From: JAIQFV01 sp041494885
GTDB taxonomy: Bacteria > Acidobacteriota > Terriglobia > JAIQFV01
Length of the DNA stretch: 64,000 nucleotides
Direction of reading: 5' to 3'
NCBI GenBank assembly: GCA_041494885.1
Contig: JBGQBO010000024.1
Coordinates: forward strand, 15,741 to 79,740
Part shown: in pieces, positions 41,518-50,574 of the stretch
Layout: every line of letters starts with the position of its first letter
Position numbering within the stretch: the stretch's first letter is position 1
Position numbers and translations under genes: made by a program
Notes under the pieces: generated by a model
What the model was told of the DNA's origin: nothing
Database searches by the model: none
What the model saw: only the letters and a program-made list of their open reading frames with translations

Positions 41518-43173
41518 TTACTTCTTCTCCACCCCAGGGGTCACCGACTTTGTCGTTGGGACGTCGTGCTGGGTAGCTGCTGTTTCTTCGGTTGGCGCAG
41601 GCACGGAGGTCGGTAAGGGGTCGGCCTTGGCCTTCTCCGGAACAATCAAATTCCCCATCGAGTCGACGGCAAACTTGTCGGGTTGGACCGTGGCCACCAC
41701 CTTGTTGACGGGGCGTTCCAGGATTTCAAAAAACGGTTTCGGGTAGATCCCGATCCACAGGGCCAGCACCACGAGCGGGAATAGCGTGGCCACTTCCCGG
41801 AAGTTCAAATCCTTGAGGGTTTTGTTCTTCTCGTTGGTGATTTCGCCGAACATCGTGCGCTGATAGAGCCACAGCAAATACGCCGCGCCCAGAATAATGC
41901 CCAACACGGCAAAGGCGGCCCAGGTGTGACTGACCTGAAACGCCCCCTGGAGGATGGTGAATTCTCCGATGAATCCGTTGAGCAGCGGCAGGCCCAGCGA
42001 TGAAAGCATGATGATCATGAAATAGGTGGCATACACGGGCATCACATGAGAGAGGCCGCTGTACTCACTGATCATGCGCGTGTGGCGGCGCTCGTAGACC
42101 AGTCCCACAATCAAGAAAAGCCCTCCCGTGGAAATCCCATGGTTGATCATCTGCAGCACGCTGCCGTTCACGCCGTTGGGGTTGAAGCAGAACATCCCCA
42201 GCATTACAAAACCCAGGTGGCTGACCGAGGAGTAGGCCACGAGCCGCTTCCAGTCCTTTTGCATCATCGCGACCAGCGCCCCGTACACGATGCCGATGAT
42301 GGCCAGCACGGCCATCATCCCTTTGAAATACTGGGACTCGTTCGGGAGCAGTGGTAACGAGAAGCGGATGAAACCGTATGTCCCCATCTTCAGCAGAACG
42401 CCGGCCAGAATGACAGAACCCGCCGTGGGGGCATCCGTATGCGCATCAGGCAACCACGTGTGGAACGGGAACATGGGGACCTTGATGGCAAATCCGAGGA
42501 AGAATGCCAGCCACACAAAACGCGCGACGTTGGACGCCAGCGGACTCGCATGCAGGTAATTCATGATCTGAATATAGTCAAAAGTCCGTTGTCCTTCCGG
42601 CATGTGGAAGTAAAGCACCAGGATGCCTAACAACATCACGACCGAACCCACCAACGTATACAGGAAGAACTTAATCGCCGAGTACAGTCGCCGATCACTG
42701 CCCCAGACGCCGATCAGGAAGTACATCGGCACCAGCATCACTTCCCAGAAAACATAAAAAAGGAAGAAATCGAGGGAACAAAAAACTCCGATCATCCCCA
42801 CCTGAAGCAAGAGCAGAAAAATGTAGTATTCCTTCACGCGGAGCTCGATGGCGGTCCAGGAGGACAGGATCGCAATCGCGCCGAGCGCGGTGGTGAGCAG
42901 GATCAGGAGCAGGGAAATGCCATCCACCCCCAGGCTGTAATTGGCGCCAATGGTCTTGATCCATTCGTGCCGCTCAATAAACTGAAACCCCCCATCGGCT
43001 CGGTTGTACCAGAACCACAACGGCAAGGAGACCATCAGGCCGAGAAATCCGAAAAGGTTGGCGATCCAACGGATCGCATTCTTGTTCTCCTTGCCGACAA
43101 AGAGCAGAAGGAAGGCTCCCACAAGCGGTGTGAATGTCGTAATCGAGAGAATGTGCTGGCGAAAGAAATCCAT
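41518..43173 (-). CDS. nuoM: NADH-quinone oxidoreductase subunit M
   Basis: The 551-residue membrane subunit shows LFYVFWEVMLVPMYFLIGVWG with the TM5 Glu, KVPMFPFHTWLPDAHTDAPTAGSVILAGVLLKMG, and KDWKRLVAYSSVSHLGFVMLG. The last 65 residues are a non-membrane extension rich in Pro, Thr and Ala (for example PTSVPAPTEETAATQHDVP) that NuoM normally lacks; it probably faces the cytoplasm or periplasm as a disordered tail. The gene lies between nuoL and nuoN. Confidence 0.95.
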   Translation of the reverse strand: MDFFRQHILSITTFTPLVGAFLLLFVGKENKNAIRWIANLFGFLGLMVSLPLWFWYNRADGGFQFIERHEWIKTIGANYSLGVDGISLLLILLTTALGAIAILSSWTAIELRVKEYYIFLLLLQVGMIGVFCSLDFFLFYVFWEVMLVPMYFLIGVWGSDRRLYSAIKFFLYTLVGSVVMLLGILVLYFHMPEGQRTFDYIQIMNYLHASPLASNVARFVWLAFFLGFAIKVPMFPFHTWLPDAHTDAPTAGSVILAGVLLKMGTYGFIRFSLPLLPNESQYFKGMMAVLAIIGIVYGALVAMMQKDWKRLVAYSSVSHLGFVMLGMFCFNPNGVNGSVLQMINHGISTGGLFLIVGLVYERRHTRMISEYSGLSHVMPVYATYFMIIMLSSLGLPLLNGFIGEFTILQGAFQVSHTWAAFAVLGIILGAAYLLWLYQRTMFGEITNEKNKTLKDLNFREVATLFPLVVLALWIGIYPKPFFEILERPVNKVVATVQPDKFAVDSMGNLIVPEKAKADPLPTSVPAPTEETAATQHDVPTTKSVTPGVEKK

Positions 43174-43293
43174 GTTGGAATGACTCCTAAGAAAAGCGCA
43201 TCAGAGCACGGGCTTGTTTACAGCGGGTCCTTTGAAACCGACCCGGCTGTCTTGCAAGGCGATCTCCGCCACGGCGGCTCGCCCGATCCCTCC

Positions 43294-45360
43294 CTATTTC
43301 AAAACATACAGCCAAATAAACGCGATAATCCCCAGCACCATGAGGAAGGCATAGGACTGCACAAAGCCGGTCTGAAGAATCCGCAGGGGGTAGCTCAGGA
43401 TCTTGACCGTGAAGCCCACGACATTGACCAAGCCGTCGATAATCCACTTGTCCCACCAACAGGACACATTTGCCGTGAACCGCGTGAACCATCCGCTGCC
43501 GTTCACCCCGCCGTCGATGACTCCCCGGTCGAAGGCCCACAATGCGTTGCCCAGATCCTTCGAGCGGTTCACAAACAGGGCATCATAAATTTGATCCATG
43601 TAATACTTGTTGAGCAGGGTCTTGTAAATCGGCTTCGCCGACGCCATGACCTGGTCCGGGGCGGGCGACGGCCGATAATAGAATCGATAAGCCAGATAGA
43701 TACCGGCCAGGGCCACCACCACGGAAACCATCGCCAGCCCGGCCTCGGCGCCCAGGGAAGCGTGCTCGACGGCCGCGGCACCGGCTTCCCTCGCGGGATG
43801 CTTGAACACCGGCTCGAGCCAGCGCTCAAAACCATCGAAGCCGCCGAAGAGAAACTTTGGAATCTGGACGAAGCCCCCGATCACCGATAACACCGCAAGA
43901 ATTTGCAGGGGAACGATCATGTTCGACGGCGATTCGTGGATGTGATGCTCCACTTCCGGATCGACACGCGATTCATTGTAGAACGTCAGGAAAATCAGCC
44001 GGAACATGTAGAAAGCGGTCATGAGCGCGGCCGTCACACCGATCAGCCACAACCACCAGCGGCCATACTCGCTGGAAAAGGCCTGCCACAGGATCTCGTC
44101 CTTGCTGAAAAATCCCGCAAAGGGTGGAATCCCCGCGATGGCCAGGGTGGCTGCGAACATGGTCAGATAGGTTTTAGGGATCTTGTTTTTGAGCGCTCCC
44201 ATCCGCCGCAAGTCTTGTTCGCCACTCAGGGCATGAATCACGGAGCCGGCGCCCAGGAAGAGCAGGGCCTTGAAGAACGCGTGTGTCATGAGATGAAAGA
44301 TGCCGACAACGTAGGCGCCAACTCCGCACGCGAGAAACATGTAACCCAGCTGGCTGACCGTGGAGTAAGCCAGCACGCGCTTGATGTCGTTCTGGACCAG
44401 ACCGATCGAAGCAGCAAAAATTGCGGTCAGCCCTCCCACGACCGCCACCACCATCATGGCCGTGGGGGCTTGATGGTAAATCGCGCTGCTGCGAGACACC
44501 ATGTACACCCCCGCCGTCACCATCGTCGCCGCGTGGATGAGGGCGCTCACCGGGGTGGGGCCTTCCATGGCATCGGGCAACCACGTGTACAAGGGGAGCT
44601 GGGCCGATTTGCCGGTGGCCCCGAGGAACAACAGGATCCCAATGGCAGTCATCACTCCGACCGTCCCGAAGGCTTCGGGCGGGGCTTCGGCGGCCTTCGC
44701 CATGACCGTGCCGAAATCCAGTGAACCAAAGGTCTGGAAGATTAGAAACATGCCGAGCATGAATCCGGCGTCCCCGATCCGGTTGACGATGAACGCCTTC
44801 TTGCCGGCATCTCCCGCGCTCTTCTTGTAGAAGTAAAAACCGATGAGCAGGTACGAGCACAACCCCACCCCTTCCCACCCCACAAACATCAAAGCAAAGT
44901 TGTTCGCCAGGACCAGCGTCAACATGGAGAACATGAACAGGTTGAGGTAGGAGAAGAAGCGGTAATAGCCCCCATGACGGGGGCCGTGCTCGTGGGCCAT
45001 GTATCCGGTGGAATAGACGTGGATGAGAAATCCCACACCGGTCACCACCAGGATCATCACGGCTGAAAGCGGATCGAGGCGATATCCCCATTGAATCGAA
45101 AACTTCGACAGCCCATGCGAGGTGAGCGCGACGCCTGCTGGAATCCATTCAAAAAGATTGAGGTTAAACACACGTTCTTCCGGTGAGAGCCGGGACAATT
45201 GCCACACTCCGCCCACCGACCATAGGAACGAGAGAAGGGTCGAACCCAGCGCAAACAAGTTGACCGTCGCCTTGGAAAAACGCTTTCCGAACACTCCATT
45301 GAAAAAGGAGCCCACCAGCGGAAGGAGGGGAATCAGCCAGAGGTACTTAAGAAAATTCAT
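43294..45360 (-). CDS. nuoL: NADH-quinone oxidoreductase subunit L
   Basis: The 688-residue protein is the distal antiporter-like subunit with the long lateral helix. Hallmarks are ALMFVGWEGVGLCSYLLIGFY, KSAQLPLYTWLPDAMEGPTPVSALIHAATMVTAGVYMV, and NDIKRVLAYSTVSQLGYMFLACG, followed by IPPFAGFFSKDEILW. The lateral helix and final anchor lie in the last 110 residues. It is separated from nuoK by 145 bases that contain a family B repeat cassette. Confidence 0.96.
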   Translation of the reverse strand: MNFLKYLWLIPLLPLVGSFFNGVFGKRFSKATVNLFALGSTLLSFLWSVGGVWQLSRLSPEERVFNLNLFEWIPAGVALTSHGLSKFSIQWGYRLDPLSAVMILVVTGVGFLIHVYSTGYMAHEHGPRHGGYYRFFSYLNLFMFSMLTLVLANNFALMFVGWEGVGLCSYLLIGFYFYKKSAGDAGKKAFIVNRIGDAGFMLGMFLIFQTFGSLDFGTVMAKAAEAPPEAFGTVGVMTAIGILLFLGATGKSAQLPLYTWLPDAMEGPTPVSALIHAATMVTAGVYMVSRSSAIYHQAPTAMMVVAVVGGLTAIFAASIGLVQNDIKRVLAYSTVSQLGYMFLACGVGAYVVGIFHLMTHAFFKALLFLGAGSVIHALSGEQDLRRMGALKNKIPKTYLTMFAATLAIAGIPPFAGFFSKDEILWQAFSSEYGRWWLWLIGVTAALMTAFYMFRLIFLTFYNESRVDPEVEHHIHESPSNMIVPLQILAVLSVIGGFVQIPKFLFGGFDGFERWLEPVFKHPAREAGAAAVEHASLGAEAGLAMVSVVVALAGIYLAYRFYYRPSPAPDQVMASAKPIYKTLLNKYYMDQIYDALFVNRSKDLGNALWAFDRGVIDGGVNGSGWFTRFTANVSCWWDKWIIDGLVNVVGFTVKILSYPLRILQTGFVQSYAFLMVLGIIAFIWLYVLK

Positions 45361-45394
45361 AAGGACTCAAAAGTGCCGGACAAGTGCAAAAACG

Positions 45395-45500
45395 AACTCA
45401 CCGCAGAGAACGCAAAGAACACAGGGTCTTAGTGCCCATTTAAGGAACTCGATTCTCTTTCCTAACTCCGCGATCTCTGCGAACTCGGCGGTTAGGTCTC
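45395..45500. repeat. Palindromic repeat cassette, family B, inside the nuo operon
   Basis: ACCGCAGAGAACGCAAAGAA (45402-45421) on the left is matched by the complementary GATCTCTGCGAACTCGGCGG (45472-45491) on the right. It fills the nuoK-nuoL junction. Transcription of nuoL presumably passes through it. Confidence 0.75.
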
Positions 45501-45505
45501 CTTTT

Positions 45506-45808
45506 TCACCATTTCAACAAATCAATCTCGTCGGCATTCACCGTCTCCTTGTTCCGGAACAAAGCGATGATGATGCCCAGCCCGACGGCAGCTTCAGCGG
45601 CGGCGACCGTGATCACAAAGATGGCGTAAATCTGCCCCGTCAGCTGCTGCCAATAGGCCGAAAAGGCCACCAGGTTGATGTTCACCGCGTTCAGGATCAA
45701 TTCAATCGACATGAAAATGATAATGATGTTGCGGCGCGTCAGCACCCCGATGACGCCGATCGTGAACAGCGCCGCTGCCAGAATCAAGTAATTTGTTGTC
45801 GGCACCAT
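45506..45808 (-). CDS. nuoK: NADH-quinone oxidoreductase subunit K
   Basis: The 100-residue three-helix subunit contains the conserved membrane Glu residues in IIFMSIELILNAVNINLVAF and VITVAAAEAAVGLGIIIALFR. The end NADEIDLLKW is standard. The neighbours are nuoJ, 147 bases upstream, and nuoL, 145 bases downstream. It forms part of the E-channel between the quinone site and the antiporter-like subunits. Confidence 0.96.
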   Translation of the reverse strand: MVPTTNYLILAAALFTIGVIGVLTRRNIIIIFMSIELILNAVNINLVAFSAYWQQLTGQIYAIFVITVAAAEAAVGLGIIIALFRNKETVNADEIDLLKW

Positions 45809-45955
45809 GGGTCCGTTTCCTTACTTCAATCTCACCGAATCTCAGTTCGGGTTGCCACGAGAATCGCTTCTCTCGTCGCGGCGTCTTAATATCCTGGAGC
45901 GAAGATCCCACGATGACCCAAAGGACAAGTCATCGTGGCGACCCGGGATTTTCAT

Positions 45956-46480
45956 TCATTTGTCTGACGCGACCCACCTTTTCGCCAGGATCACCGCGCC
46001 GATGATCGCCACCAGCAGGAGCAGGGAGGCGATTTCAAACGGGAGCATATAGTTCTGGTACAGCATCAGGCCGATCTGTTCGGAGTTCTTCCGGGTCAGG
46101 TCCTGACCCGGTCCCGTCACGGGCGGAAGAAGGGATGTTTTCCCCCGCAGAATCACATATCCAAATTCAACCAATAGCACCGCGCTGGCGATCAAGGCAA
46201 TGACCCACTGTTTGTTAAAGCGCCGCTCGGTGGTCACGACTTCAAGATTGACCAGCATGATGACGAACAGGAACAGCACCATGATCCCGCCCACGTAGAC
46301 GATCACCTGCACGGCGGCCAGAAACTCCGCATGCAACTGGAGATAGATCCCCGCCACGCAGAAGAGCGTGGTGATCAGAAACATGGCGCTGTGAACGGGG
46401 TTGCGGCGGGTGATGACCATGAGGGCGGAGGCAATGGCGATGGCCGATAAACAGTAAAACAGGATTTGGTCAAAAGTCAT
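45956..46480 (-). CDS. nuoJ: NADH-quinone oxidoreductase subunit J
   Basis: The 174-residue membrane subunit has five helices, with the conserved NPVHSAMFLITTLFCVAGIYLQLHAEFLAAVQVIVYVGGIMVLFLFVIML region (about 27-76; the Tyr and Gly of VYVGG mark the pi-bulge helix). The C-terminal part is less conserved. It starts 254 bases downstream of the nuoI stop, an unusually large gap for this operon in which I find no gene. Confidence 0.95.
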   Translation of the reverse strand: MTFDQILFYCLSAIAIASALMVITRRNPVHSAMFLITTLFCVAGIYLQLHAEFLAAVQVIVYVGGIMVLFLFVIMLVNLEVVTTERRFNKQWVIALIASAVLLVEFGYVILRGKTSLLPPVTGPGQDLTRKNSEQIGLMLYQNYMLPFEIASLLLLVAIIGAVILAKRWVASDK

Positions 46481-46734
46481 TGGTTACCCCGGACGTCCTC
46501 GTGAGCCGCTGCCTGCCGCACGAAACACCGCCTCGACTCTGGGAAATTGCAAGCTATAGCGAACGCTGGTACGGGAAACGAATTACTGCAGGAAAGAAAA
46601 TCTACCCTGGGATTAAAATCGATGGATTTCAATCACGGGCTTCATTCATCGGCCCCTCATTGGCCAGGGGTGCTCCCGGTTCCTCCGATGAATGGCGGTG
46701 CTGAGTGCTCCACATCGCATTCCATGCCCGGGCG

Positions 46735-47217
46735 CTACCTCTTATACTTCACGATGACGGGCCCGTCTTCAAGCCGTTTTCGGTCCCAGATAAAATCCCG
46801 CTGATAGGTGGCCAGTTCAAAATCCTGGGTGAGTTCAAGGGCCGGTGTGGGACAAGCATCCTCGCACAGCCCGCAGTACATGCAATGGCCGATATCATAA
46901 GTGAACGTCGTCAGAATGTTCTTTTTGTCGATCTTCTCCGAACCCACCTCGATGCAGTCGATGGGACAGGCCAACTGGCAGAGCTTGCAGGCGATGCACA
47001 ACGTCTCGCCGTTTTCGGGATCCTTGTTCAGCCGCGGTGCGCCACGAAACCGCTCCGCCACGCTGGGGCGCTCCTTGGGATACTGTTCCGTGATGTTTTC
47101 ACTGGGCCTTTGATAATAAAAGGTGACCGCCAAGCCCTTGAGAAAGTCGAGCAGGAAAATCGATTTGAAAAACTCTGCAAAAAAACCTTTAGGTTTAAAC
47201 GTTGTTAAGCGATACAT
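46735..47217 (-). CDS. nuoI: NADH-quinone oxidoreductase subunit I
   Basis: The 160-residue peripheral-arm subunit binds two [4Fe-4S] clusters through CIACKLCQLACPIDCIEV and CMYCGLCEDACPTPALEL. An amphipathic N-terminal helix (FAEFFKSIFLLDFLKGLAVTF) anchors it to the membrane part. It passes electrons to the N2 cluster next to NuoD. It follows nuoH by 76 bases. Confidence 0.96.
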   Translation of the reverse strand: MYRLTTFKPKGFFAEFFKSIFLLDFLKGLAVTFYYQRPSENITEQYPKERPSVAERFRGAPRLNKDPENGETLCIACKLCQLACPIDCIEVGSEKIDKKNILTTFTYDIGHCMYCGLCEDACPTPALELTQDFELATYQRDFIWDRKRLEDGPVIVKYKR

Positions 47218-47293
47218 AGCAGAAAATCTACCAGCCTTCCAGGCCCTTTAAGGGCATCCGTCTTGGTGGACTGTGCGCCCCTCAGACGAAGAA

Positions 47294-48322
47294 CTAAGTC
47301 GCAAAGTATAACCTAAGAACAGCCGTCAGGATGACATTTCCGATCGAAATCGGGATCAGGTATTTCCAACCCACCCGCATCAACTGGTCGTAGCGAAACC
47401 GCGGCAGGGTGGCCCGCAGCCAGATATACAGATAGATGAAGAAATAAACCTTCAGGAAGAACCAGACCACCCCCGGCACCACCTGTAAAAACGAGAGCGC
47501 CTTGATGTTCGGGAAGGGCGAAAGCCAGCCCCCCCAGAACAAGGTCACGGCGATTGAAGAAATCAAAATCATATTGGCGTATTCCGCCAGGAAGTAGATG
47601 GCGAACCGGAACCCGCTGTATTCCGTATGAAACCCCGCCACCAGCTCCGATTCTGCTTCGGGCAGATCAAAGGGAGCGCGGTTGGTCTCGGCAACCCCGC
47701 AGATCAGATAAAGAAAAAATCCGATGGGTTGAATGATTGCGAACCACCAGCCCATGTCCTTCTGGGCATTCACGATGTCGACCATGGAGAGCGAGCGCGA
47801 GTAAATCAGGACGCTGATGATGGCAAAACCCATGGCCACTTCATAACTCACCATCTGGGCGGCGGAACGCAGGGAGCCGAGCAATGGATACTTGGAGTTC
47901 GACGCCCATCCACCCAGGATGATCCCGAAGACCCCAATCGAGGACAAGGCGAGAACGAACAGGATTCCGACGTTGACATCCGTGATGTAAAGGTGAACCG
48001 GATAGCCGAACACCGTGGTATGGCTGTCACTGAAGGGGATCACGGAGAAGACGGCAAAGGCCGGAATCATCGTGATCACCGGGGCAAACATGAAGATCCA
48101 TCTGTCAGCCCCGGCCGGAATAATATCCTCCTTGAACATCAGCTTCACGGCATCGGCGATGGGCTGCAACAGCCCGTATGGTCCCACGCGCATCGGACCG
48201 AGCCGAACCTGCATGAACGCCACCACCTTCCGCTCGAGATAGGTGGTGTAAGCAACAAATAGAACGAGAACCAGGAAGATGATGATGATTTGCGCGGCAG
48301 GAATCAGGAAATATTCAACCAT
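47294..48322 (-). CDS. nuoH: NADH-quinone oxidoreductase subunit H
   Basis: The 342-residue membrane subunit forms the quinone chamber. AYTTYLERKVVAFMQVRLGPMRVGPYGLLQPIADAVKLMFKED near the start and AETNRAPFDLPEAESELVAGFHTEYSGFRFAIYFLAEYANM in the middle are the invariant segments, and the end RYDQLMRVGWKYLIPISIGNV is standard. It lies 106 bases after nuoD. Note that nuoG, usually between nuoF and nuoH, is missing from this cluster. Confidence 0.97.
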   Translation of the reverse strand: MVEYFLIPAAQIIIIFLVLVLFVAYTTYLERKVVAFMQVRLGPMRVGPYGLLQPIADAVKLMFKEDIIPAGADRWIFMFAPVITMIPAFAVFSVIPFSDSHTTVFGYPVHLYITDVNVGILFVLALSSIGVFGIILGGWASNSKYPLLGSLRSAAQMVSYEVAMGFAIISVLIYSRSLSMVDIVNAQKDMGWWFAIIQPIGFFLYLICGVAETNRAPFDLPEAESELVAGFHTEYSGFRFAIYFLAEYANMILISSIAVTLFWGGWLSPFPNIKALSFLQVVPGVVWFFLKVYFFIYLYIWLRATLPRFRYDQLMRVGWKYLIPISIGNVILTAVLRLYFAT

Positions 48323-48428
48323 GAGATTATCAGTTACAGCCCGGCGAGTGGATGCATCAGGATAGGCAAGCGTTGAATCTTTGACCTCAGCTTAAGATCG
48401 TTCGTTCGGATGGGGAGCCGCCATTCCA

Positions 48429-49577
48429 TCACCGGTCAATCTCCCCCAACACGATGTCGATCGTGCCGATAATGGCCACCACATCGGCCACCAGTTGCCC
48501 CCGCACCATGGACGGCAATGCCTGGAGGTTCACAAACGAGGGTGGCCTTATGCGCGTGCGATAGGGCGTGGTCGTCCCGTCACTCACAACGAAGAAACCC
48601 AACTCTCCCTTAGGCGCCTCAATGGCGTGATAGACCTCTCCTGCGGGAGGGCGAATGACCTTGGTGACCTTTCCCATGATGGGGCCGTCCGGAAGCTTTT
48701 CGATGGCCTGCATCACGATGCGCCGCGACTGCCTCATTTCCTCGTTACGGACCAGGTACCGGTCATAGGTATCGCCCATCTCCCCGATCGGAACGTCGAA
48801 ATCCAGGTCGGCATAACACTCGTAAGGGAAAGCCTTCCGAATATCGAACTTCACTCCGGAGGCGCGCAGCAAAGGTCCCGTCACTCCGAGCGCAATCGCA
48901 TCCTCCGCCTTCAGGATACCAATGCCCCGGGTCCGGCCGATCCAGATACGGTTCTCACTGAGGATCTGCTCATATTCGGCAATGCGCCGGGGAAAATCGT
49001 TGCAGAAATCGAGGCATTCGGCCTCGAACCCTTCGTAGGTGTCAAACTGCAGTCCCCCGATACGAAAGGAATTCGTGGTGAGGCGCGCCCCGAAGTATTT
49101 TTCAAAAATATTGAGGATTTTTTCGCGCTCGCGGAAGCAATACAGGAAAATGGTCATCGCCCCGATGTCCATGGCGTGCGTACCCAGCCACACCAGGTGA
49201 CTGGCAATCCGCTGAAGTTCCGTCAGGATCACCCGGAGGTACTGGGCCCGCGGCGGGATCTGGACGCCGAGCAGTTTTTCCACCGCTTCGCAATAGCCGA
49301 GGTTGTTGGACACGGAGGCGACATAGTCCATGCGGTCGAGGATGGGCCCGTAGTGGCGATAGTCGCCGTGCTCGCCGAGTTTTTCAACGCCGCGATGCAA
49401 GTAACCGATGTAGGACTCCGCCCCCAGGACCTTTTCGCCATCCAAGTGGAGGCGCACGCGATAAACCCCGTGCGTGGCCGGATGCTGCGGGCCCATGTTG
49501 ATGATCAGTTCGCTGGAATCCAGGAACGTATCATGGTCGTGCAGCGCGGTGATGACTTTTTCTTCAACGTCTGGCAT
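48429..49577 (-). CDS. nuoD: NADH-quinone oxidoreductase subunit D
   Basis: The 382-residue peripheral subunit contributes to the quinone site: MGPQHPATHGVYRVRLHLDGE at the start, YLHRGVEKLGE, RMDYVASVSNNLGYCEAVEKLLG, and the tail IIGTIDIVLGEIDR. It is homologous to the NiFe-hydrogenase large subunit without the metal Cys pairs. It is separate from nuoC (no CD fusion), with a 121-base junction carrying an inverted repeat element. Confidence 0.97.
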   Translation of the reverse strand: MPDVEEKVITALHDHDTFLDSSELIINMGPQHPATHGVYRVRLHLDGEKVLGAESYIGYLHRGVEKLGEHGDYRHYGPILDRMDYVASVSNNLGYCEAVEKLLGVQIPPRAQYLRVILTELQRIASHLVWLGTHAMDIGAMTIFLYCFREREKILNIFEKYFGARLTTNSFRIGGLQFDTYEGFEAECLDFCNDFPRRIAEYEQILSENRIWIGRTRGIGILKAEDAIALGVTGPLLRASGVKFDIRKAFPYECYADLDFDVPIGEMGDTYDRYLVRNEEMRQSRRIVMQAIEKLPDGPIMGKVTKVIRPPAGEVYHAIEAPKGELGFFVVSDGTTTPYRTRIRPPSFVNLQALPSMVRGQLVADVVAIIGTIDIVLGEIDR

Positions 49578-49598
49578 AACTCTGCGTTTCTCATATCA

Positions 49599-49656
49599 GG
49601 GACAGACACCTTACGCTCATTAACCTCGAAACTGCTTTAAAGTCGGTGTCTGTCCC
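49599..49656. repeat. Inverted repeat in the nuoC-nuoD junction
   Basis: GGGACAGACACC (49599-49610) and GGTGTCTGTCCC (49645-49656) are perfect 12-bp complements separated by 34 bases. Similar GGGACAGACACC elements are known as dispersed repeats in various bacteria. A family B fragment (TTCTGCGTTCTCAGTGCCTC at 49667-49686) follows directly. Confidence 0.8.
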
Positions 49657-49698
49657 TTCTTTATCTTCTGCGTTCTCAGTGCCTCTGCGGTATTTTTT

Positions 49699-50358
49699 CT
49701 ACTGCCCGGTCTCGATTTTCAAATTCGCTTTCACCCACTCGTCATCCATCTGCTGAATATGATAGTCCTTGCGCAGGGGATGTCCTTTCCAACCTTCCGG
49801 CAGGAGAATCCGCTTCAGGTCGGGATGACCGGAGAAATTGATCCCGAACATATCGAAGACCTCCCGTTCCAGCCAGTTGGCGGTGGGCCAGATGGCGGTC
49901 ACGCTGGGAATGGTTTCGTCGGCGGCGACATAGATCTTCAACCGCACGCGCTCATTCGTTTTAAACGAGTGTAGGACATAGACCACATCGAAGCGTTTCT
50001 CGCGCGATGGATAATCCACTGCCGTGACGTCCACCAGGTAATCGCAGGGCATAATCTCGTTTTCGCGCATGAACTGGCACACGTCGATGAGCGGAGGAGT
50101 TTCCAGGATCATGACGTTCTGACCGACCATGGTGTGCGATTCGATGACGGCGCCTGCAAAGCGCTTTTGAATCTCCTCCACAAGCGGCGAGGTCCAGGGC
50201 GTCGAGGCAGCCGCTGCCGCCTTGGTGGCCATTTTCTTCTCGCTGACTGAAGGATGTCCCGGCGTTTGCCCTGCCGGCGGCGGAGCGGCCGCGGGTTTGG
50301 CGGAATCCGGCGCGGGTGGTTTTGATTCCGGTGGATCTTTCTTGATATCGTCAGGCAT
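49699..50358 (-). CDS. nuoC: NADH-quinone oxidoreductase subunit C with Pro/Ala-rich extension
   Basis: The 219-residue product starts at ATG 50358 (a GTG lies two codons upstream). The first 55 residues are a Pro/Ala/Lys-rich disordered extension that NuoC normally lacks. The core follows: DYLVDVTAVDYPSREKRFDVVYVLHS, PSVTAIWPTANWLEREVFDMFGINFSGHPDLKRILLPEGWKGHPLRKDY, the last being the family signature. It is the first nuo gene on the strand; nuoA and nuoB do not precede it, and nuoE, F and G are also absent here. Confidence 0.95.
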   Translation of the reverse strand: MPDDIKKDPPESKPPAPDSAKPAAAPPPAGQTPGHPSVSEKKMATKAAAAASTPWTSPLVEEIQKRFAGAVIESHTMVGQNVMILETPPLIDVCQFMRENEIMPCDYLVDVTAVDYPSREKRFDVVYVLHSFKTNERVRLKIYVAADETIPSVTAIWPTANWLEREVFDMFGINFSGHPDLKRILLPEGWKGHPLRKDYHIQQMDDEWVKANLKIETGQ

Positions 50359-50574
50359 GGTCACTCACATACTGCGGTGTTCTGAGGTGTGTTCCAGCGG
50401 CAGGTCAGCCCGTCATCAAACAAAGGCGCGATGATAATATAGCGGCATACAAATGTCAATTTGAGTGGAGCGAATTGTAGTGGGTCAGTTACCGGTTTGC
50501 CAACTTAGCAGGCACTGGCGCGAAGGCGGTCAGTCCGTGCGCAAGAGCTCGCGACCTTACCAGTACCATGCGGA

